Shown here: positions 41,161 through 50,812 of the stretch, one piece after another
Position numbering within the stretch: the first letter of the stretch is position 1
Layout of the letters: the number at the start of each line of letters is the position of its first letter
From: Corynebacterium faecale
GTDB taxonomy: Bacteria > Actinomycetota > Actinomycetes > Mycobacteriales > Mycobacteriaceae
Assembly: GCF_030408735.1 (NCBI RefSeq)
Contig: NZ_CP047204.1
Location: 310,001 to 374,000 of the forward strand
Direction: 5' to 3'
Length of the DNA: 64,000 nt
Translations under genes and position numbers: made by a program
Notes under the pieces: generated by a model
What the model was told of the DNA's origin: nothing
Seen by the model: only the letters and a program-made list of their open reading frames with translations
Database searches by the model: none

Positions 41161-41256
41161 TGCTCGGATTCTACTGTATTATCAGGGGTTTCCTAACCAG
41201 GGGTCGTGGCAGGCCGCGGGAGACACCGCGCGGCCTGGTTGATTAGGCTATCCACC

Positions 41257-41925
41257 ATGACTATCTCCCGCGCCCAGATGGCCGCGATCATTGATTTCAC
41301 CCTGCTCGGCCCTGAGGTCACCGTCGAAGAACTACACGCGCTTATCGACGAAGCCCTCGAGCTTGGCGTGGGCACCATCTGTGTTCCACCCAGCATGATG
41401 AACAACACGAAACGGGCGCAGGACGCCGGCCTGAACATCGCCACCGTCGCCGGATTTCCCCACGGAAAAACATCAGCCCTGGTCAAGGCCGCCGAGGCGC
41501 GCCTGGCCGTGCAATACGGTGCCTCAGAGGTGGATGTGGTGCTGGACATCGCCCAGGTGAAAGCCGCGAATGACAATGCTCTGCTCACCGAGATGGTGGC
41601 CATCCGTGAAGCCGTGGCCTCACCGGCGAAGCTGAAGTTCATTGTGGAATCCGCCGTGGTCAGCGATGTAGCCCTCGGTGTAGTCACCCACGCTGCGCGG
41701 GCCGCGGGTGCCGATTTCGTGAAAACCTCCACCGGTTTCCACCCCGCCGGTGGCGCCACCGTGGAAGCTGTCCGCGCCATGGCAGAAGCCGCCCAGGGCC
41801 AGATCGGGGTCAAGGCCTCCGGTGGTATCCGCACCTGGGCCGATGCCGTGGCCATGGTGGAGGCCGGTGCCACGCGGATCGGCACCTCAAATGCGCGCGC
41901 CATTCTGGAGGGGGCTCCGGCTTAA
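41257..41925 (+). CDS. deoC: Deoxyribose-phosphate aldolase
   Basis: 222 residues from ATG 41257. TIM-barrel enzyme with the Schiff-base Lys in DFVKTSTGF (near 155), [12 protein letters not shown] near 95, and [11 protein letters not shown] near 188 carrying the second catalytic Lys. It splits 2-deoxyribose-5-phosphate to glyceraldehyde-3-phosphate and acetaldehyde during nucleoside use. Monocistronic, ended by a strong terminator. Confidence 0.93.
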   Translation: MTISRAQMAAIIDFTLLGPEVTVEELHALIDEALELGVGTICVPPSMMNNTKRAQDAGLNIATVAGFPHGKTSALVKAAEARLAVQYGASEVDVVLDIAQVKAANDNALLTEMVAIREAVASPAKLKFIVESAVVSDVALGVVTHAARAAGADFVKTSTGFHPAGGATVEAVRAMAEAAQGQIGVKASGGIRTWADAVAMVEAGATRIGTSNARAILEGAPA

Positions 41926-42015
41926 GGTGCTCAGATGGACGGGCAGTGGGTAGTGCAAAGGGGATCGACCGGGTTCAAGACCCACCGCCAGAACTGATCC
42001 CAGCGTTAATGCCTC

Positions 42016-42063
42016 AAAAGGGGGCACCTGACTCGGTTATTCGAGGTGGGTGCTCCCTTTTTT
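42016..42063 (+). terminator. Terminator after deoC
   Basis: 13-bp stem AAAAGGGGGCACC/GGTGCTCCCTTTT (one wobble) with a 20-nt loop and a T6 tail. A small structured element precedes it at 41960-42001. Confidence 0.9.
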
Positions 42064-42107
42064 ACTCAGCCCTGCCTTTCGTAGATGGGGCCGAGACTGG
42101 CCTGCGG

Positions 42108-42123
42108 ATACCCCCTGGGGTAT
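42108..42123. promoter_or_regulatory. CsoR/CstR-family operator, copy 2
   Basis: Perfect palindrome ATACCCC-CT-GGGGTAT, 81 nt upstream of the MFS exporter start. The same half-site ATACCCC occurs at 9340 and 47065. It places the exporter in a possible CsoR/CstR regulon. Confidence 0.7.
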
Positions 42124-42204
42124 GGTGGGGTGAGGTTTGTCCGGATTGTGGTCTCACCTGTCCATGATTCGGGATGACCCATTAACCATGAAAGATAAAA
42201 ATCC

Positions 42205-43485
42205 TTGTCCACTTCCCCAAGTCCCACGCGGGCAATTCTCACACCTACTACAGCTACCGTCATATTAAGCGGTGGTCTTCTTGCCCTGCTGGTGCTCGTC
42301 TCTGCCATGCCACCACTCGGCACAGCCGCCTATCTGGCGGGCCTGCCCATGGCTGCGGAAGACCTCGGCATCACAACCGGTGCCGCCCAACTAACCCTCA
42401 CGGTATACATCATCGGTCTGGCATTAGGACAGGTGGTGATCGGACCCCTTTCTGACAGGTTGGGGAGGCGGAAACCCCTACTCATAGGCATCGGGGCATT
42501 CGTGATATTCAGTGTCGCGATTGCGTTCTCCCCCAACCTTGAAGTGATGCTGGGATTGCGCCTATTGCAGGGAATCTCAGCCAGTGCCGGCATGGTGCTG
42601 GGGCGCGCCATCGTGCACGACCTTGTTCAGGGTGACCGGGCTGCCCGGGCGTTGAATATCATCACCGCCGCGGGGCTGATTGTCCCGGCGCTCGCCCCGC
42701 TTCTCGGTTCAGCGATCCTCGCCTTTGCTGATTGGCGCACCATTTTCCTTGTACTCGCAGGGCTCGGTGCGGCTGTTGGTATATGGAGCGCAATCAAGAT
42801 CCCCGAGACACATCCCGTACCTAAGGGTGAGACTGCAAAGGGCACTGAAGCCTCAACACCGGCTGGTAGATATCAAGCCACCGTGCCTCCTTCGAGTCCA
42901 CTTCGTTTCGCCATGTACACGGCAGTAGTGAGTTTTGCCTTCATGGCCATGTACTCCTATGTGTCATCGGCTCCCTTTATCTTCCAACAGCTCCACGGTT
43001 TCACCCCGGCGGGTTATGCCTGGGCTGGCGCACTTCTTTCCCTGACCATGGCTGGGGTGGGTATCGCAGGTTCTCGTCTTATCGGGAGCACTAACCGATT
43101 CGGCGTTCTCACTGCCTCCAGCGCTGTGCTCATTGGCCTGGTCGTACTGGTTGTAGGTTCCGTTTTGGTGCTGATCACTGTGCTCACAGAAGCACATGTA
43201 GCTTGGTACATCGCGGCGTTGGCTGTGGCGGTGGCTCCGGTAGCACTGATCTCAGGCAGCGCCAGCGCCCTGGCCATGGATGCAAGTCCGCTCCGGGGCG
43301 GTGCTTCCTCGGCAGTCATCGGTTTCACGCAGTCATTGCTGGGAGCTGCAGCTCCTCCACTTGTGGGCGTGCTCGGTGTTGATGCCCGCCCGATGGCAGC
43401 GGTTTTAGTCTCTGCGGCCCTGTTGGCAATCGCCGCGGCCTTGATCGCTGAGTCCACCAAGGCTAAAACGCGTACGTCACTCTGA
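42205..43485 (+). CDS. Bcr/CflA-type MFS exporter
   Basis: 426 residues with 12 hydrophobic helices; starts at a TTG. An ATG at 42188 is in another frame. It contains GPLSDRLGRRKPLL (motif A) and RLLQGISASAGMVLGRAIVHDL, typical of the Bcr/CflA drug-resistance branch of the DHA1 family. Helix 1 has SAMPPLGTAAYLAGLPMAAED, also a hallmark. Whether it moves a drug, metal chelate or sulfur compound is unknown; the upstream CsoR-type box points to the latter two. Confidence 0.85.
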   Translation: MSTSPSPTRAILTPTTATVILSGGLLALLVLVSAMPPLGTAAYLAGLPMAAEDLGITTGAAQLTLTVYIIGLALGQVVIGPLSDRLGRRKPLLIGIGAFVIFSVAIAFSPNLEVMLGLRLLQGISASAGMVLGRAIVHDLVQGDRAARALNIITAAGLIVPALAPLLGSAILAFADWRTIFLVLAGLGAAVGIWSAIKIPETHPVPKGETAKGTEASTPAGRYQATVPPSSPLRFAMYTAVVSFAFMAMYSYVSSAPFIFQQLHGFTPAGYAWAGALLSLTMAGVGIAGSRLIGSTNRFGVLTASSAVLIGLVVLVVGSVLVLITVLTEAHVAWYIAALAVAVAPVALISGSASALAMDASPLRGGASSAVIGFTQSLLGAAAPPLVGVLGVDARPMAAVLVSAALLAIAAALIAESTKAKTRTSL

Positions 43486-43556
43486 CCGACCGCCCCAAAA
43501 AGGAACCCAAAAGGAACGTGCGGTCATGCGATCAAAGAGGACGTTCTCGCCTTGGG

Positions 43557-44192
43557 TTAATTGGCGAACTCACAATCCAAGGTCTCCATCAGCAACACCC
43601 TCGGTGCGCCTTCGTCTGCCATGGCCTGGCTGTCGTAACACGGATAACCACTGATGGTGGATTCACCAGCCGGCGGGAATATCTCCCAGGCGCCATCCAC
43701 CCAGTGGAATAGGCGAATATTATCGGTTTGGAGCATGCCACCGCGTGCCCAGCCGGAATAGCAGAACGTGACGAAATCTACGAAGTCATGGCCAGCTTCC
43801 TGGAAGGCGGCTGGTTCGCAGGCATCCGCCGGCAGGCTAACCTGGCCCGTCGTGGTGGTTTGGGGGTCAGTGGGTTCCTGGGTGATGGTGGCGGTGGTCG
43901 GTTCCACCGAGACTGTATTGGTGGCGGTGTTGATGTCGGTCACGGTGACTGTGCCCGGCTCAGGGGAGCTATCCGTGACGGTTTCCACCGACGAGGTGGC
44001 CACTGCCGTGGTTGATTCCGTGCCATCGGAATCCTGGTTGGCGAAGAGCCATCCGATGGTGACGGCTGCAATCAGTAATAACACCACCAGGACGCTGATC
44101 ACCATGATGGCTGTCCGGTTTTTCCCACGCGGGTGGTTCGGAGTGCCGTCTGGGGTGTTTCCGGGGGTTGTGCCTGGATATTGGTTGCTCAT
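43557..44192 (-). CDS. Single-pass membrane protein with Thr-rich linker and extracellular domain
   Basis: 211 residues: a polar Pro/Gly/Asn N-terminus, one transmembrane helix (IMVISVLVVLLLIAAVTIGW, about 28-49), a Thr/Ser/Val-rich linker up to residue 115, and an extracellular C-terminal domain with four cysteines (DACEPAAF, TFCYSGW, GYPCYDS, LDCEF). The pattern resembles corynebacterial surface proteins of unknown function. Convergent with the MFS exporter gene. Confidence 0.7.
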   Translation of the reverse strand: MSNQYPGTTPGNTPDGTPNHPRGKNRTAIMVISVLVVLLLIAAVTIGWLFANQDSDGTESTTAVATSSVETVTDSSPEPGTVTVTDINTATNTVSVEPTTATITQEPTDPQTTTTGQVSLPADACEPAAFQEAGHDFVDFVTFCYSGWARGGMLQTDNIRLFHWVDGAWEIFPPAGESTISGYPCYDSQAMADEGAPRVLLMETLDCEFAN

Positions 44193-44286
44193 GTCCTCTT
44201 ATCCCTTCTGCCCGTTGCATGTCCTTCAATCGTGGCATGGATCACGATGAATCTTCGGGGGCCGTAGGACAAGTTTCCATAACAAA

Positions 44287-44332
44287 ACCCGAGGTGACAG
44301 GGAAAAGTATTGCGCTGTCGGTCACTTCGGGT
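44287..44332 (-). terminator. Terminator downstream of csoR
   Basis: Stem ACCCGAGGTGAC/GTCACTTCGGGT with extra GACAG/CTGTC pairing, in the space after the csoR stop. No strong T-run on the minus strand, so confidence is moderate. Confidence 0.55.
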
Positions 44333-44346
44333 GCTGCGGGAAGTTT

Positions 44347-44709
44347 TTAAGCCTTGGAGAATCTCGCGATGGCGTCGGTGACTTCCTTCAGCTTCGCGTC
44401 CAGTTCCTCACCACCGAGTTCGGCGGCATCGCGGACGCAGTGTTTCATGTGGTCTTCCAGCAATCCGAAGGCCACATTCTTCAGGGCTGAGTTCACCGCG
44501 GAGATCTGCGTGAGAATATCAATGCAGTACTGCTCCTCGTCGATCATCCGGTGGATGCCGCGGGTCTGTCCCTCGATCCGCTTGAGGCGGGCCAGGTAGC
44601 GCTTCTTCTCGTCGATATAACCGTGGGCATGCTCGTGGTGGCTGCTGCAGCAGGTCTGCACCTGATTTTCAACCACGGAATCCTTGATCGCGGGGTCAGT
44701 TGTGGTCAT
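44347..44709 (-). CDS. csoR: Copper-sensing repressor CsoR
   Basis: 120 residues, all-helical CsoR/RcnR family. Cys62, His87 and Cys91 occupy the three Cu(I) ligand positions with exactly the +25 and +4 spacing of the M. tuberculosis protein. The N-terminal 30 residues are His/Cys-rich ([13 protein letters not shown]), which could buffer metal. It overlaps copA by 4 nt (ATGA) and so is made together with the pump it controls. Regulates through the palindrome upstream of copA, and perhaps the two other boxes in this window. Confidence 0.92.
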   Translation of the reverse strand: MTTTDPAIKDSVVENQVQTCCSSHHEHAHGYIDEKKRYLARLKRIEGQTRGIHRMIDEEQYCIDILTQISAVNSALKNVAFGLLEDHMKHCVRDAAELGGEELDAKLKEVTDAIARFSKA

Positions 44710-47015
44710 GAGTGGGAGCCTCCTTGGTGGCTTGATGCGAACCCGCGCAGGCGCAGGGAGTTGGTGACAACGAAGACAGAACTAAGGGCCATGGCCACTC
44801 CGGCGAGCATCGGGTTGAGGAACCCGGCGGCAGCGACGGGGATGAGTGCCACATTGTAGGCGAACGCCCAGAAGAGGTTACCCCTGATGGTGCCGAGGGT
44901 GCGCCTGGACAGGCGGATCGCATCCACCGCGGAGCGCAGGTCATTATTCATCAGGGTGATATCGGAGGCCTCGATGGCCACATCGGTGCCCGCGCCCATG
45001 GCCAGGCCGAGATCGGCCTGCGCAAGCGCGGCGGCGTCATTGACGCCGTCACCGACCATGGCGACATTCCTGCCCTCAGCCTGAAGCTTTTCGACGGTTG
45101 ACACCTTCTCATCCGGCATCACCTCAGCAATGACATGTTCGGGCGCGATTCCCACCTCTGCTGCCACCGCCTTCGCAGCTCCCAGGTTGTCGCCGGTGAG
45201 CAGCATCGGGGTCATGCCGAGTTCCTTCAGTCCTGCAACAGCCTCTGCGGAGGTGGCCTTGACGGTGTCGCGGACGGTGATCACAGCGGCGTTGACATCA
45301 TCGATCATCACCACCACCGGGGTCCCACCCTGGTTCTGGGCCCGGGTGAAGGATTCAGAAAGCGCTGGGTCCAGCTCGGTTGCAGGTCGGCCAACCGTGA
45401 CGGTGTGGCCCTCCACCTGTCCGGTCACACCACGGCCGGCGGTGTTCTGGAAGTCGGTGACCTCCGGCTTCGTGCCCTTGTGTGCTGCTGCGATCGCCTG
45501 GGCGATCGGGTGCTCAGAGGCGGATTCGACTGCAGCGGCCAGACGCAGCACCTCATCGCGGTCAAATCCATCGGCTGTGGTGACATCGTGGACGGACATG
45601 ACACCAGCGGTGACGGTTCCGGTCTTATCCATGACGATGGTGTCCACCTTCTTGGTGGATTCTAAGATCTCCGGCCCCTTGATCAACAGGCCGAGCTGGG
45701 CGCCCCTGCCGGTGCCCACGAGCAATGCTGTCGGGGTGGCCAGGCCCAGTGCACACGGGCAGGCGATGATGAGGACAGCCACCGCTGCGGTGAAGGCAGC
45801 GGCGAGACCATTATCGGTGAAGATCAGGTGGCCGGCCAGGGTGAGGATCGAGATGACTATCACCACGGGCACAAAGACCTGGGAGATCTGATCCACCAGG
45901 CGCTGAACCGGCGCCTTCTTGGACTGGGCCTCTGTGACCAGTTTGGCCATCTGCGACAGTGTGGTGTCAGACCCGATGCGGGTGGCTTCCACCATGAGGC
46001 GCCCGGAGGTATTCAATGTGGCGCCCGTGACCTTGGATCCCTTAGTCACCTCTACGGGAATGGATTCACCGGTGAGCATGGACTCATCCACCGCGGAGGT
46101 TCCTTCGAGAACAACACCGTCCGTGGCGATCTTCTCACCGGGCCTGGTAATGAAGACATCACCGATCTTCAGCTGCGAGGTCGGGATGCGGACCTCACGC
46201 CCATCACGGATGACGGCTGCATCCTTGGCGCCCATATCCAGAAGTTTCCTCAGAGCCTCTGAGGATTGTCCCTTGGCCTTGGTTTCAAACCAGCGGCCGA
46301 GAAGGAGGAAGGTGATCACCACCGCGACGGTTTCCAGATAGATCTCATCCATGGAGGAATCGGTGGGGAAGAGGTGCATCTCCATGGTCATCCCGGCCGC
46401 CCCGGCATTGCCGAGGAAGAGTGCCCACAGTGACCACACATAGGCGGCTGTGGTGCCCAGGGATACCAGTGTGTCCATGGTGAAGGAACCGTGGCGGAGG
46501 TTCACCCATGTGGCCTTATGGAAGGGTGCTCCGCCCCAGAAGAACACCGGGGTGGTCATGGTCAGAACTGCCCACTGCCAGTTGGTGAACTGTAGGGCCG
46601 GGATCATGCTGAGCAGGGCGATCGGAACGGTGAGCAGGGCGGAGACGACGACACGGAATTTTAAGTCAGCTGCTTCGGCGTCACGGGCGGCGTCGATGCG
46701 GCCCTGACCGCTGGCTGAGTCCGGGGAGCCTGCTGTGTCCGTGGCATCACCAGAAGTGTCTTCAACAGGATCCGGGGTGGACATGGCAAAGGCGCCATAA
46801 CCTGCGCCCTTGACGGTGTCGATCACCTGATCTTCGTTGACCCTGTCCGGATCGTATTTCACGGAGGCGGATTCAGTGGCGAAGTTGACGGTGGCTTCCA
46901 CTCCTTCCACCTTGTTGAGCTTGCGCTCCACGCGGGCGGAACAGGAGGTACAGGTCATGCCCGTCACGCCGAGATCAAGCTCGATCAGATTCACAGCTGT
47001 CGGCATGCCAGCCAT
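44706..47015 (-). CDS. copA: Cu(I)-exporting P1B-type ATPase
   Basis: 769 residues. One N-terminal heavy-metal-associated domain with GMTCTSC (residues about 17-25), eight hydrophobic helices, the intramembrane CPC motif ([16 protein letters not shown]), phosphorylation [15 protein letters not shown], and the hinge [10 protein letters not shown]. It pumps Cu(I) out of the cytoplasm (P1B-1 class). The start lies 50 nt downstream of a CsoR-type operator. Called ctpA in some corynebacteria. Confidence 0.93.
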   Translation of the reverse strand: MAGMPTAVNLIELDLGVTGMTCTSCSARVERKLNKVEGVEATVNFATESASVKYDPDRVNEDQVIDTVKGAGYGAFAMSTPDPVEDTSGDATDTAGSPDSASGQGRIDAARDAEAADLKFRVVVSALLTVPIALLSMIPALQFTNWQWAVLTMTTPVFFWGGAPFHKATWVNLRHGSFTMDTLVSLGTTAAYVWSLWALFLGNAGAAGMTMEMHLFPTDSSMDEIYLETVAVVITFLLLGRWFETKAKGQSSEALRKLLDMGAKDAAVIRDGREVRIPTSQLKIGDVFITRPGEKIATDGVVLEGTSAVDESMLTGESIPVEVTKGSKVTGATLNTSGRLMVEATRIGSDTTLSQMAKLVTEAQSKKAPVQRLVDQISQVFVPVVIVISILTLAGHLIFTDNGLAAAFTAAVAVLIIACPCALGLATPTALLVGTGRGAQLGLLIKGPEILESTKKVDTIVMDKTGTVTAGVMSVHDVTTADGFDRDEVLRLAAAVESASEHPIAQAIAAAHKGTKPEVTDFQNTAGRGVTGQVEGHTVTVGRPATELDPALSESFTRAQNQGGTPVVVMIDDVNAAVITVRDTVKATSAEAVAGLKELGMTPMLLTGDNLGAAKAVAAEVGIAPEHVIAEVMPDEKVSTVEKLQAEGRNVAMVGDGVNDAAALAQADLGLAMGAGTDVAIEASDITLMNNDLRSAVDAIRLSRRTLGTIRGNLFWAFAYNVALIPVAAAGFLNPMLAGVAMALSSVFVVTNSLRLRGFASSHQGGSHS

Positions 47016-47064
47016 CGTTGATCAGTCCTTTGCGCTCGAAAGTTTATTTACTGCCATCAATCAT

Positions 47065-47081
47065 ATACCCCCACGGGGTAT
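47065..47081. promoter_or_regulatory. CsoR operator upstream of copA, copy 3
   Basis: ATACCCC-CAC-GGGGTAT, extended by flanking CAT/GTG pairs, 50 nt before the copA start. The spacer is 3 nt rather than the 2 nt of copies 1 and 2. Position fits classic copper-derepressed control of copA-csoR. Confidence 0.8.
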
Positions 47082-47128
47082 GTGGCAAGAGTGTCTGTTC
47101 ATGCATCCTGCACGGATGGTGCATGAAT

Positions 47129-47172
47129 GAAGGCCCCACCGGAATCACATAATGTGTTCCAGAAGGGCCTTC
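47129..47172 (-). terminator. Terminator downstream of the LmeA-like gene
   Basis: GAAGGCCC/GGGCCTTC outer stem with an inner GGAATCAC/GTGTTCC stem. Lies 26 nt past the minus-strand stop at 47198. T-run short. Confidence 0.6.
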
Positions 47173-47197
47173 GCCATGCAGCGGAGCCTGCGGGGGA

Positions 47198-48013
47198 TCA
47201 GCCCACGCTCTCCAGGGTGCGCACGTTGATATTCTGACCGGTCAGATTGATATTGATGCCACCTTCAACAACATCGATGCCCGCGATCTGGAGACCACCG
47301 GCCACCTGATCCACCGAGGACTGGATACCGTCTGTCAGCGCCTTGGAGATATCCTCCGGCAGGGCGATGCCAAACAGCTGAGAATCCAGAACCTCAAAGG
47401 CCAACTGGCCATTCAGCACGATGGGGCGCAGGTTCGCGCGGGCGGCACCATCGGTGAACTCCACCTCAATAGCCTGGGCTTCCACATTGGAGCGGACACC
47501 GGTGATCTTCACCAGCTCCTGGACCAGCCGTTCAGCCAGTCCGGCACTCTCTCCACCGGTGGCGTTCGCCATCTCTGCCTGGACGGTGGCCAGAATGAAC
47601 TCATCCGGGGCGAAGGTGGTCAGATCGAAAGTATCCGCCACCGGGTTATTCGTATCCGCGATGCTTAAGTCCCCGAGCGTGATGGTTGCCTCCGGGGTTC
47701 CTGCGATCTCCGGGGCGGTGCCGGCACCACCTGGGTAAGTGATCTGCAGGGTGTCCGGAGTTTCCACGGCGACATGCTTGATGCTGCCTTGGGCCAGGCC
47801 CAGCAGTAGGGGATAAGAACCGAAGGAGATGGTGGGATCTTCCTCTACGGTGAGCCCCTGGTCCACTGCCTGCTGCGAGAACTCTGACTTCAGTTCCTTG
47901 CCGATGAACCAGCGCAGCCCGAACTCAGCCACGAGAAGGAGGACCACGATGATCACCACGAGGGTGATCAGGACCTTGGGTAGAACTGATTTTCTTGATT
48001 TAGCCACGCACAC
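47198..48013 (-). CDS. LmeA-like (DUF2993) phospholipid-binding envelope protein
   Basis: 271 residues with one N-terminal membrane helix (VLITLVVIIVVLLLVAEFGL, about 14-33) and an extracytoplasmic DUF2993 domain rich in beta-strands (IKHVAVETPDTLQ, LSIADTNNPVADTF, VEVEF). LmeA in mycobacteria binds phosphatidylinositol and supports lipomannan elongation; the same role is inferred here. GAGGGAC precedes the GTG at 48013 by 5 nt; GTG 48007 is an alternative. Confidence 0.78.
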   Translation of the reverse strand: MCVAKSRKSVLPKVLITLVVIIVVLLLVAEFGLRWFIGKELKSEFSQQAVDQGLTVEEDPTISFGSYPLLLGLAQGSIKHVAVETPDTLQITYPGGAGTAPEIAGTPEATITLGDLSIADTNNPVADTFDLTTFAPDEFILATVQAEMANATGGESAGLAERLVQELVKITGVRSNVEAQAIEVEFTDGAARANLRPIVLNGQLAFEVLDSQLFGIALPEDISKALTDGIQSSVDQVAGGLQIAGIDVVEGGININLTGQNINVRTLESVG

Positions 48014-48317
48014 TAGTGTCCCTCATAAACCCATCTGATGTCAGGTTGACCCCGCAAAAGTGGCTGAAAGGTTACTGGGAGATCAGGTCTTTTGTCGGGG
48101 CAGGGTATTTACAGTCTTTGAGCGGTCGGGGGGAAAGCGGAAGGAATGTCTGGAAATGTATCAAGCCCGCTCCTGGTTTTAACCGGTGCGGGCTTAATGA
48201 TTGAGATCAGAAGACGGGAATCCGTAACTTCGTCCAGTTCTTCTGCTCTGGGTAATTGTCCGGATCAGAAGCTGCAGGAAGTAGTCCTGAAAATTGAAAC
48301 AATGCCGACAGGTCAAA
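48014..48317. other. Intergenic region with a terminator hairpin
   Basis: Non-coding as far as I can see. At 48163-48195 the arms AAGCCCGC/GCGGGCTT with inner GGTT/AACC make a terminator-like hairpin about 120 nt past the methyltransferase stop. The 48000-48060 end probably holds the LmeA-like gene promoter. Confidence 0.55.
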
Positions 48318-49136
48318 CTAGTCCGGCGCCACCACTGACCATGGCACGGTGAGCAGGGCATCGCCCACCCGCCGCCGGGAGACCTCAATGGGCCAGCCCT
48401 GATCAATCAGCATGGAACGCGCCTTTTCCCAGCGCACGCGCGGGCCATAGGGTTCCCAGCCGGCGGCATAATCCCACGCGGTATCGGCTGCGGTCAGCAG
48501 TGTGTGGATCTTCTCACCGGGAACATTGCGGTGGATGAGCACCTTGGGCAGGCGCTCGGCCACATCAGAGGGCCGGGACACTCCCCAGGGATGCCAGGCC
48601 AGGGTCAATGTCTGTGGCCCAGCCGAATCCAGCATGATCCAACTGCAGCGGCGCCCAATCTCATCACAGGTGCCTTCGATGAACACCCCGCCCGGCGCTA
48701 ACCGGGAGACCACGGTGTGCCAGGCATCCTCCACCTGCTCCACATCGTATTGGCGCAGCACATTGAATGCCCGGACCACCTGAGGTTGATAACCGGCGAG
48801 CTCAAAACCACCCAGTTCGAAACTCACACCGCCCTGTGGGGGCAGGACCCGCTCGGGATTGATTTCCAGACCGATGACGGTGGCGTCGGCACGCATCCGG
48901 TGGATCCACCGGCCCCATTCAACAGTGGTCGTGTGGCTGGCGCCGTAACCCACGTCCAGTACCAGTGGAGTATCCGCTGAATCCAGAAGTGACTGGATCC
49001 GGGAATGATGAAAGCACCACCGATCGAACCGTCGGAGACGGTTGATGCCGGTGGTGCCTCGGGTGATCACGCCGATTGGCTTATCCGTTTTTGCCTTGGC
49101 AAAGTCGGCGCGCAGGTTATGGGCGTGATCGGCCAT
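48318..49136 (-). CDS. Class I SAM-dependent methyltransferase-like protein
   Basis: 272 residues. LVLDVGYGASHTTTVEWGRW matches SAM-binding motif I, followed by ATVIGLEINPERV with the acidic residue at the end of strand 2. There is no substrate motif I can read. It follows the DUF2505 gene by 14 nt on the minus strand, so they are likely co-transcribed. Substrate unknown. Confidence 0.7.
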   Translation of the reverse strand: MADHAHNLRADFAKAKTDKPIGVITRGTTGINRLRRFDRWCFHHSRIQSLLDSADTPLVLDVGYGASHTTTVEWGRWIHRMRADATVIGLEINPERVLPPQGGVSFELGGFELAGYQPQVVRAFNVLRQYDVEQVEDAWHTVVSRLAPGGVFIEGTCDEIGRRCSWIMLDSAGPQTLTLAWHPWGVSRPSDVAERLPKVLIHRNVPGEKIHTLLTAADTAWDYAAGWEPYGPRVRWEKARSMLIDQGWPIEVSRRRVGDALLTVPWSVVAPD

Positions 49137-49150
49137 TGATTAAAAACGCT

Positions 49151-49654
49151 CTAGAGGTTCTCGGAGATCCACTTGTCGGTCAGTGCGCCTTCGTTGGCGA
49201 AGAGCTCACCGAGTGCGTCGGCGACCTTCGGCTCGATGGCAGGTCCCATGAACGGGATGTTCACGGAGACCTCGTTGTTGTAGGCCAGGGTGGTGGAGGT
49301 GTCATCGCCGGCAAGGCCGATGGTGCCCTTGAAGTCCACAGGGGTGCCCTTGACATCGGCGTTGTAGTCGATGTGTGCGGTGCCGTCGTTAAGTGCGCTG
49401 ACGGTGATCACGCGCTTGACCTTGAGGGCCTGGCTGATCATCGCACGGACAGCCTCAGGAAGGACATCTAGTGGGAGGATCTCGAAGAGGACGACTTCTG
49501 CGCCGCCATCGGTTTCGGTGAAGGAGTTGACCTCGCCTGGTTCAGGGGAGAGGTTCTCAGCGATATATGCCCAGTACTCCTGGTTGGTGAGGGCCTGGTG
49601 GACCTTCTCAGCGGACTGGTTGATCGTTACGGTGTTTTCTGTACGCGTTGCCAT
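49151..49654 (-). CDS. DUF2505-family protein (START-like fold)
   Basis: 167 residues beginning ATRTENTVTINQSAEKVHQA, followed by alternating strands typical of SRPBCC/START-like lipid-binding folds and ending with FANEGALTDKWISENL. DUF2505 is an actinobacterial family of unknown role. Divergent from murB with only 24 nt between starts, and upstream of the methyltransferase gene. Confidence 0.75.
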   Translation of the reverse strand: MATRTENTVTINQSAEKVHQALTNQEYWAYIAENLSPEPGEVNSFTETDGGAEVVLFEILPLDVLPEAVRAMISQALKVKRVITVSALNDGTAHIDYNADVKGTPVDFKGTIGLAGDDTSTTLAYNNEVSVNIPFMGPAIEPKVADALGELFANEGALTDKWISENL

Positions 49655-49678
49655 GAGGATAAGACTACCGTTAGTGGG

Positions 49679-50812
49679 GTGTTGGATTCATCGCTGACCC
49701 AGGAAATCGCCGCAGTCGACGGCGCCGAACTCGATCCGGACGTGACGTTCGCGGATCTCACGACGCTGCGCATCGGCGGAAAGCCCACGCTATCCGTGCG
49801 GTGCAGCTCCACATCAGCCGTGGCGCAGGTGGTGAAAAAGCTTGATAGCGCTGCTGTCGCCCTCCTCATTGTGGGCGGTGGCTCCAACCTTGTCGTCGCT
49901 GATGGCGACCTTGATCTGGTGGCTGTGATCATCGAAGCCGATGATGTCACCCTCAACCTCTCCACCGGGATGGTCACCGCGGAGGCCGGAGCTGAATGGG
50001 ACGATGTGGTGTCGCTTTCCGTGGAAGCTGGCCTGGGTGGCATTGAATGCCTCTCCGGAATCCCGGGATCAGCTGGTGCCACCCCGGTGCAGAACGTGGG
50101 CGCCTACGGGGTGGAAATCTCTGATGTACTCACCCGCGTGCAGCTGCTGGACCGCGGAACCGGAACGGTGGAGTGGGTGGAGGCCTCGGAGCTGGATCTG
50201 GCTTATCGTTACTCAAACCTGAAGTTCACCAACCGTGCCGTGGTGCTCGCCATTGAACTCCAGCTGCACGCTGATGGTCTCTCCGCCCCGCTACGCTTCG
50301 GTGAGCTGGCACGCCGCCTGGCCGTATCGGAAGAAGAGAACGCGGCCGGGGAAGTCCGCCGCCCGATCCTCCTGGTCCGTGAGGCCGTGCTGGAACTTAG
50401 ACGCGCAAAGGGCATGGTGGTGGAAACCACCGACCATGACACCTGGTCCGCCGGTTCCTTCTTCACCAACCCCATCGTGGAGCCTGCCTTAGTCGATAGC
50501 GTCCAGCGGAAGATTGCCGCGGAACGTGGTGAGCAGGAGGCCACCAGCATGCCGCGCTACGCAGCCGGGGAGGGTAAGGAAAAGCTCTCCGCCGCCTGGC
50601 TCATCGAACGCGCCGGGTTTAACAAGGGGCACCCCGGTGCTGGAGCACGCGCGGGCTTGTCCTCCAAGCACACCCTCGCGCTGACCAACCGGGGAGATGC
50701 CAACAGCGACGACCTCGTGGAGTTGGCCCGGGAGATCCGCGACGGAGTGTTCGCAGCTTTCGGAGTCACCCTCGTGCCGGAACCCGTCTGGATCGGCGTA
50801 ACCCTCGATTAA
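49679..50812 (+). CDS. murB: UDP-N-acetylenolpyruvoylglucosamine reductase
   Basis: 377 residues. FAD-binding features LLIVGGGSNLVVADG, AGAEWDDVV, GIPGSAGATPVQNVGAYG, the proton-donor Ser in AGSFFTNP and the final catalytic Glu near VPEPVWIG. It reduces UDP-GlcNAc-enolpyruvate to UDP-MurNAc in peptidoglycan synthesis. The frame stays open upstream, but GTG 49679 (VLDSSLTQEI) fits the family start. Confidence 0.93.
   Translation: MLDSSLTQEIAAVDGAELDPDVTFADLTTLRIGGKPTLSVRCSSTSAVAQVVKKLDSAAVALLIVGGGSNLVVADGDLDLVAVIIEADDVTLNLSTGMVTAEAGAEWDDVVSLSVEAGLGGIECLSGIPGSAGATPVQNVGAYGVEISDVLTRVQLLDRGTGTVEWVEASELDLAYRYSNLKFTNRAVVLAIELQLHADGLSAPLRFGELARRLAVSEEENAAGEVRRPILLVREAVLELRRAKGMVVETTDHDTWSAGSFFTNPIVEPALVDSVQRKIAAERGEQEATSMPRYAAGEGKEKLSAAWLIERAGFNKGHPGAGARAGLSSKHTLALTNRGDANSDDLVELAREIRDGVFAAFGVTLVPEPVWIGVTLD

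Noticed and set aside
40216..41196. 326-codon plus-strand frame
   Set aside because: Antisense to purU, which has clear ACT and formyltransferase motifs.
41971..41983. tRNA gene suggested by a GGGTTCAAGACCC T-arm-like hairpin
   Set aside because: No matching acceptor, D or anticodon arms could be found around it.
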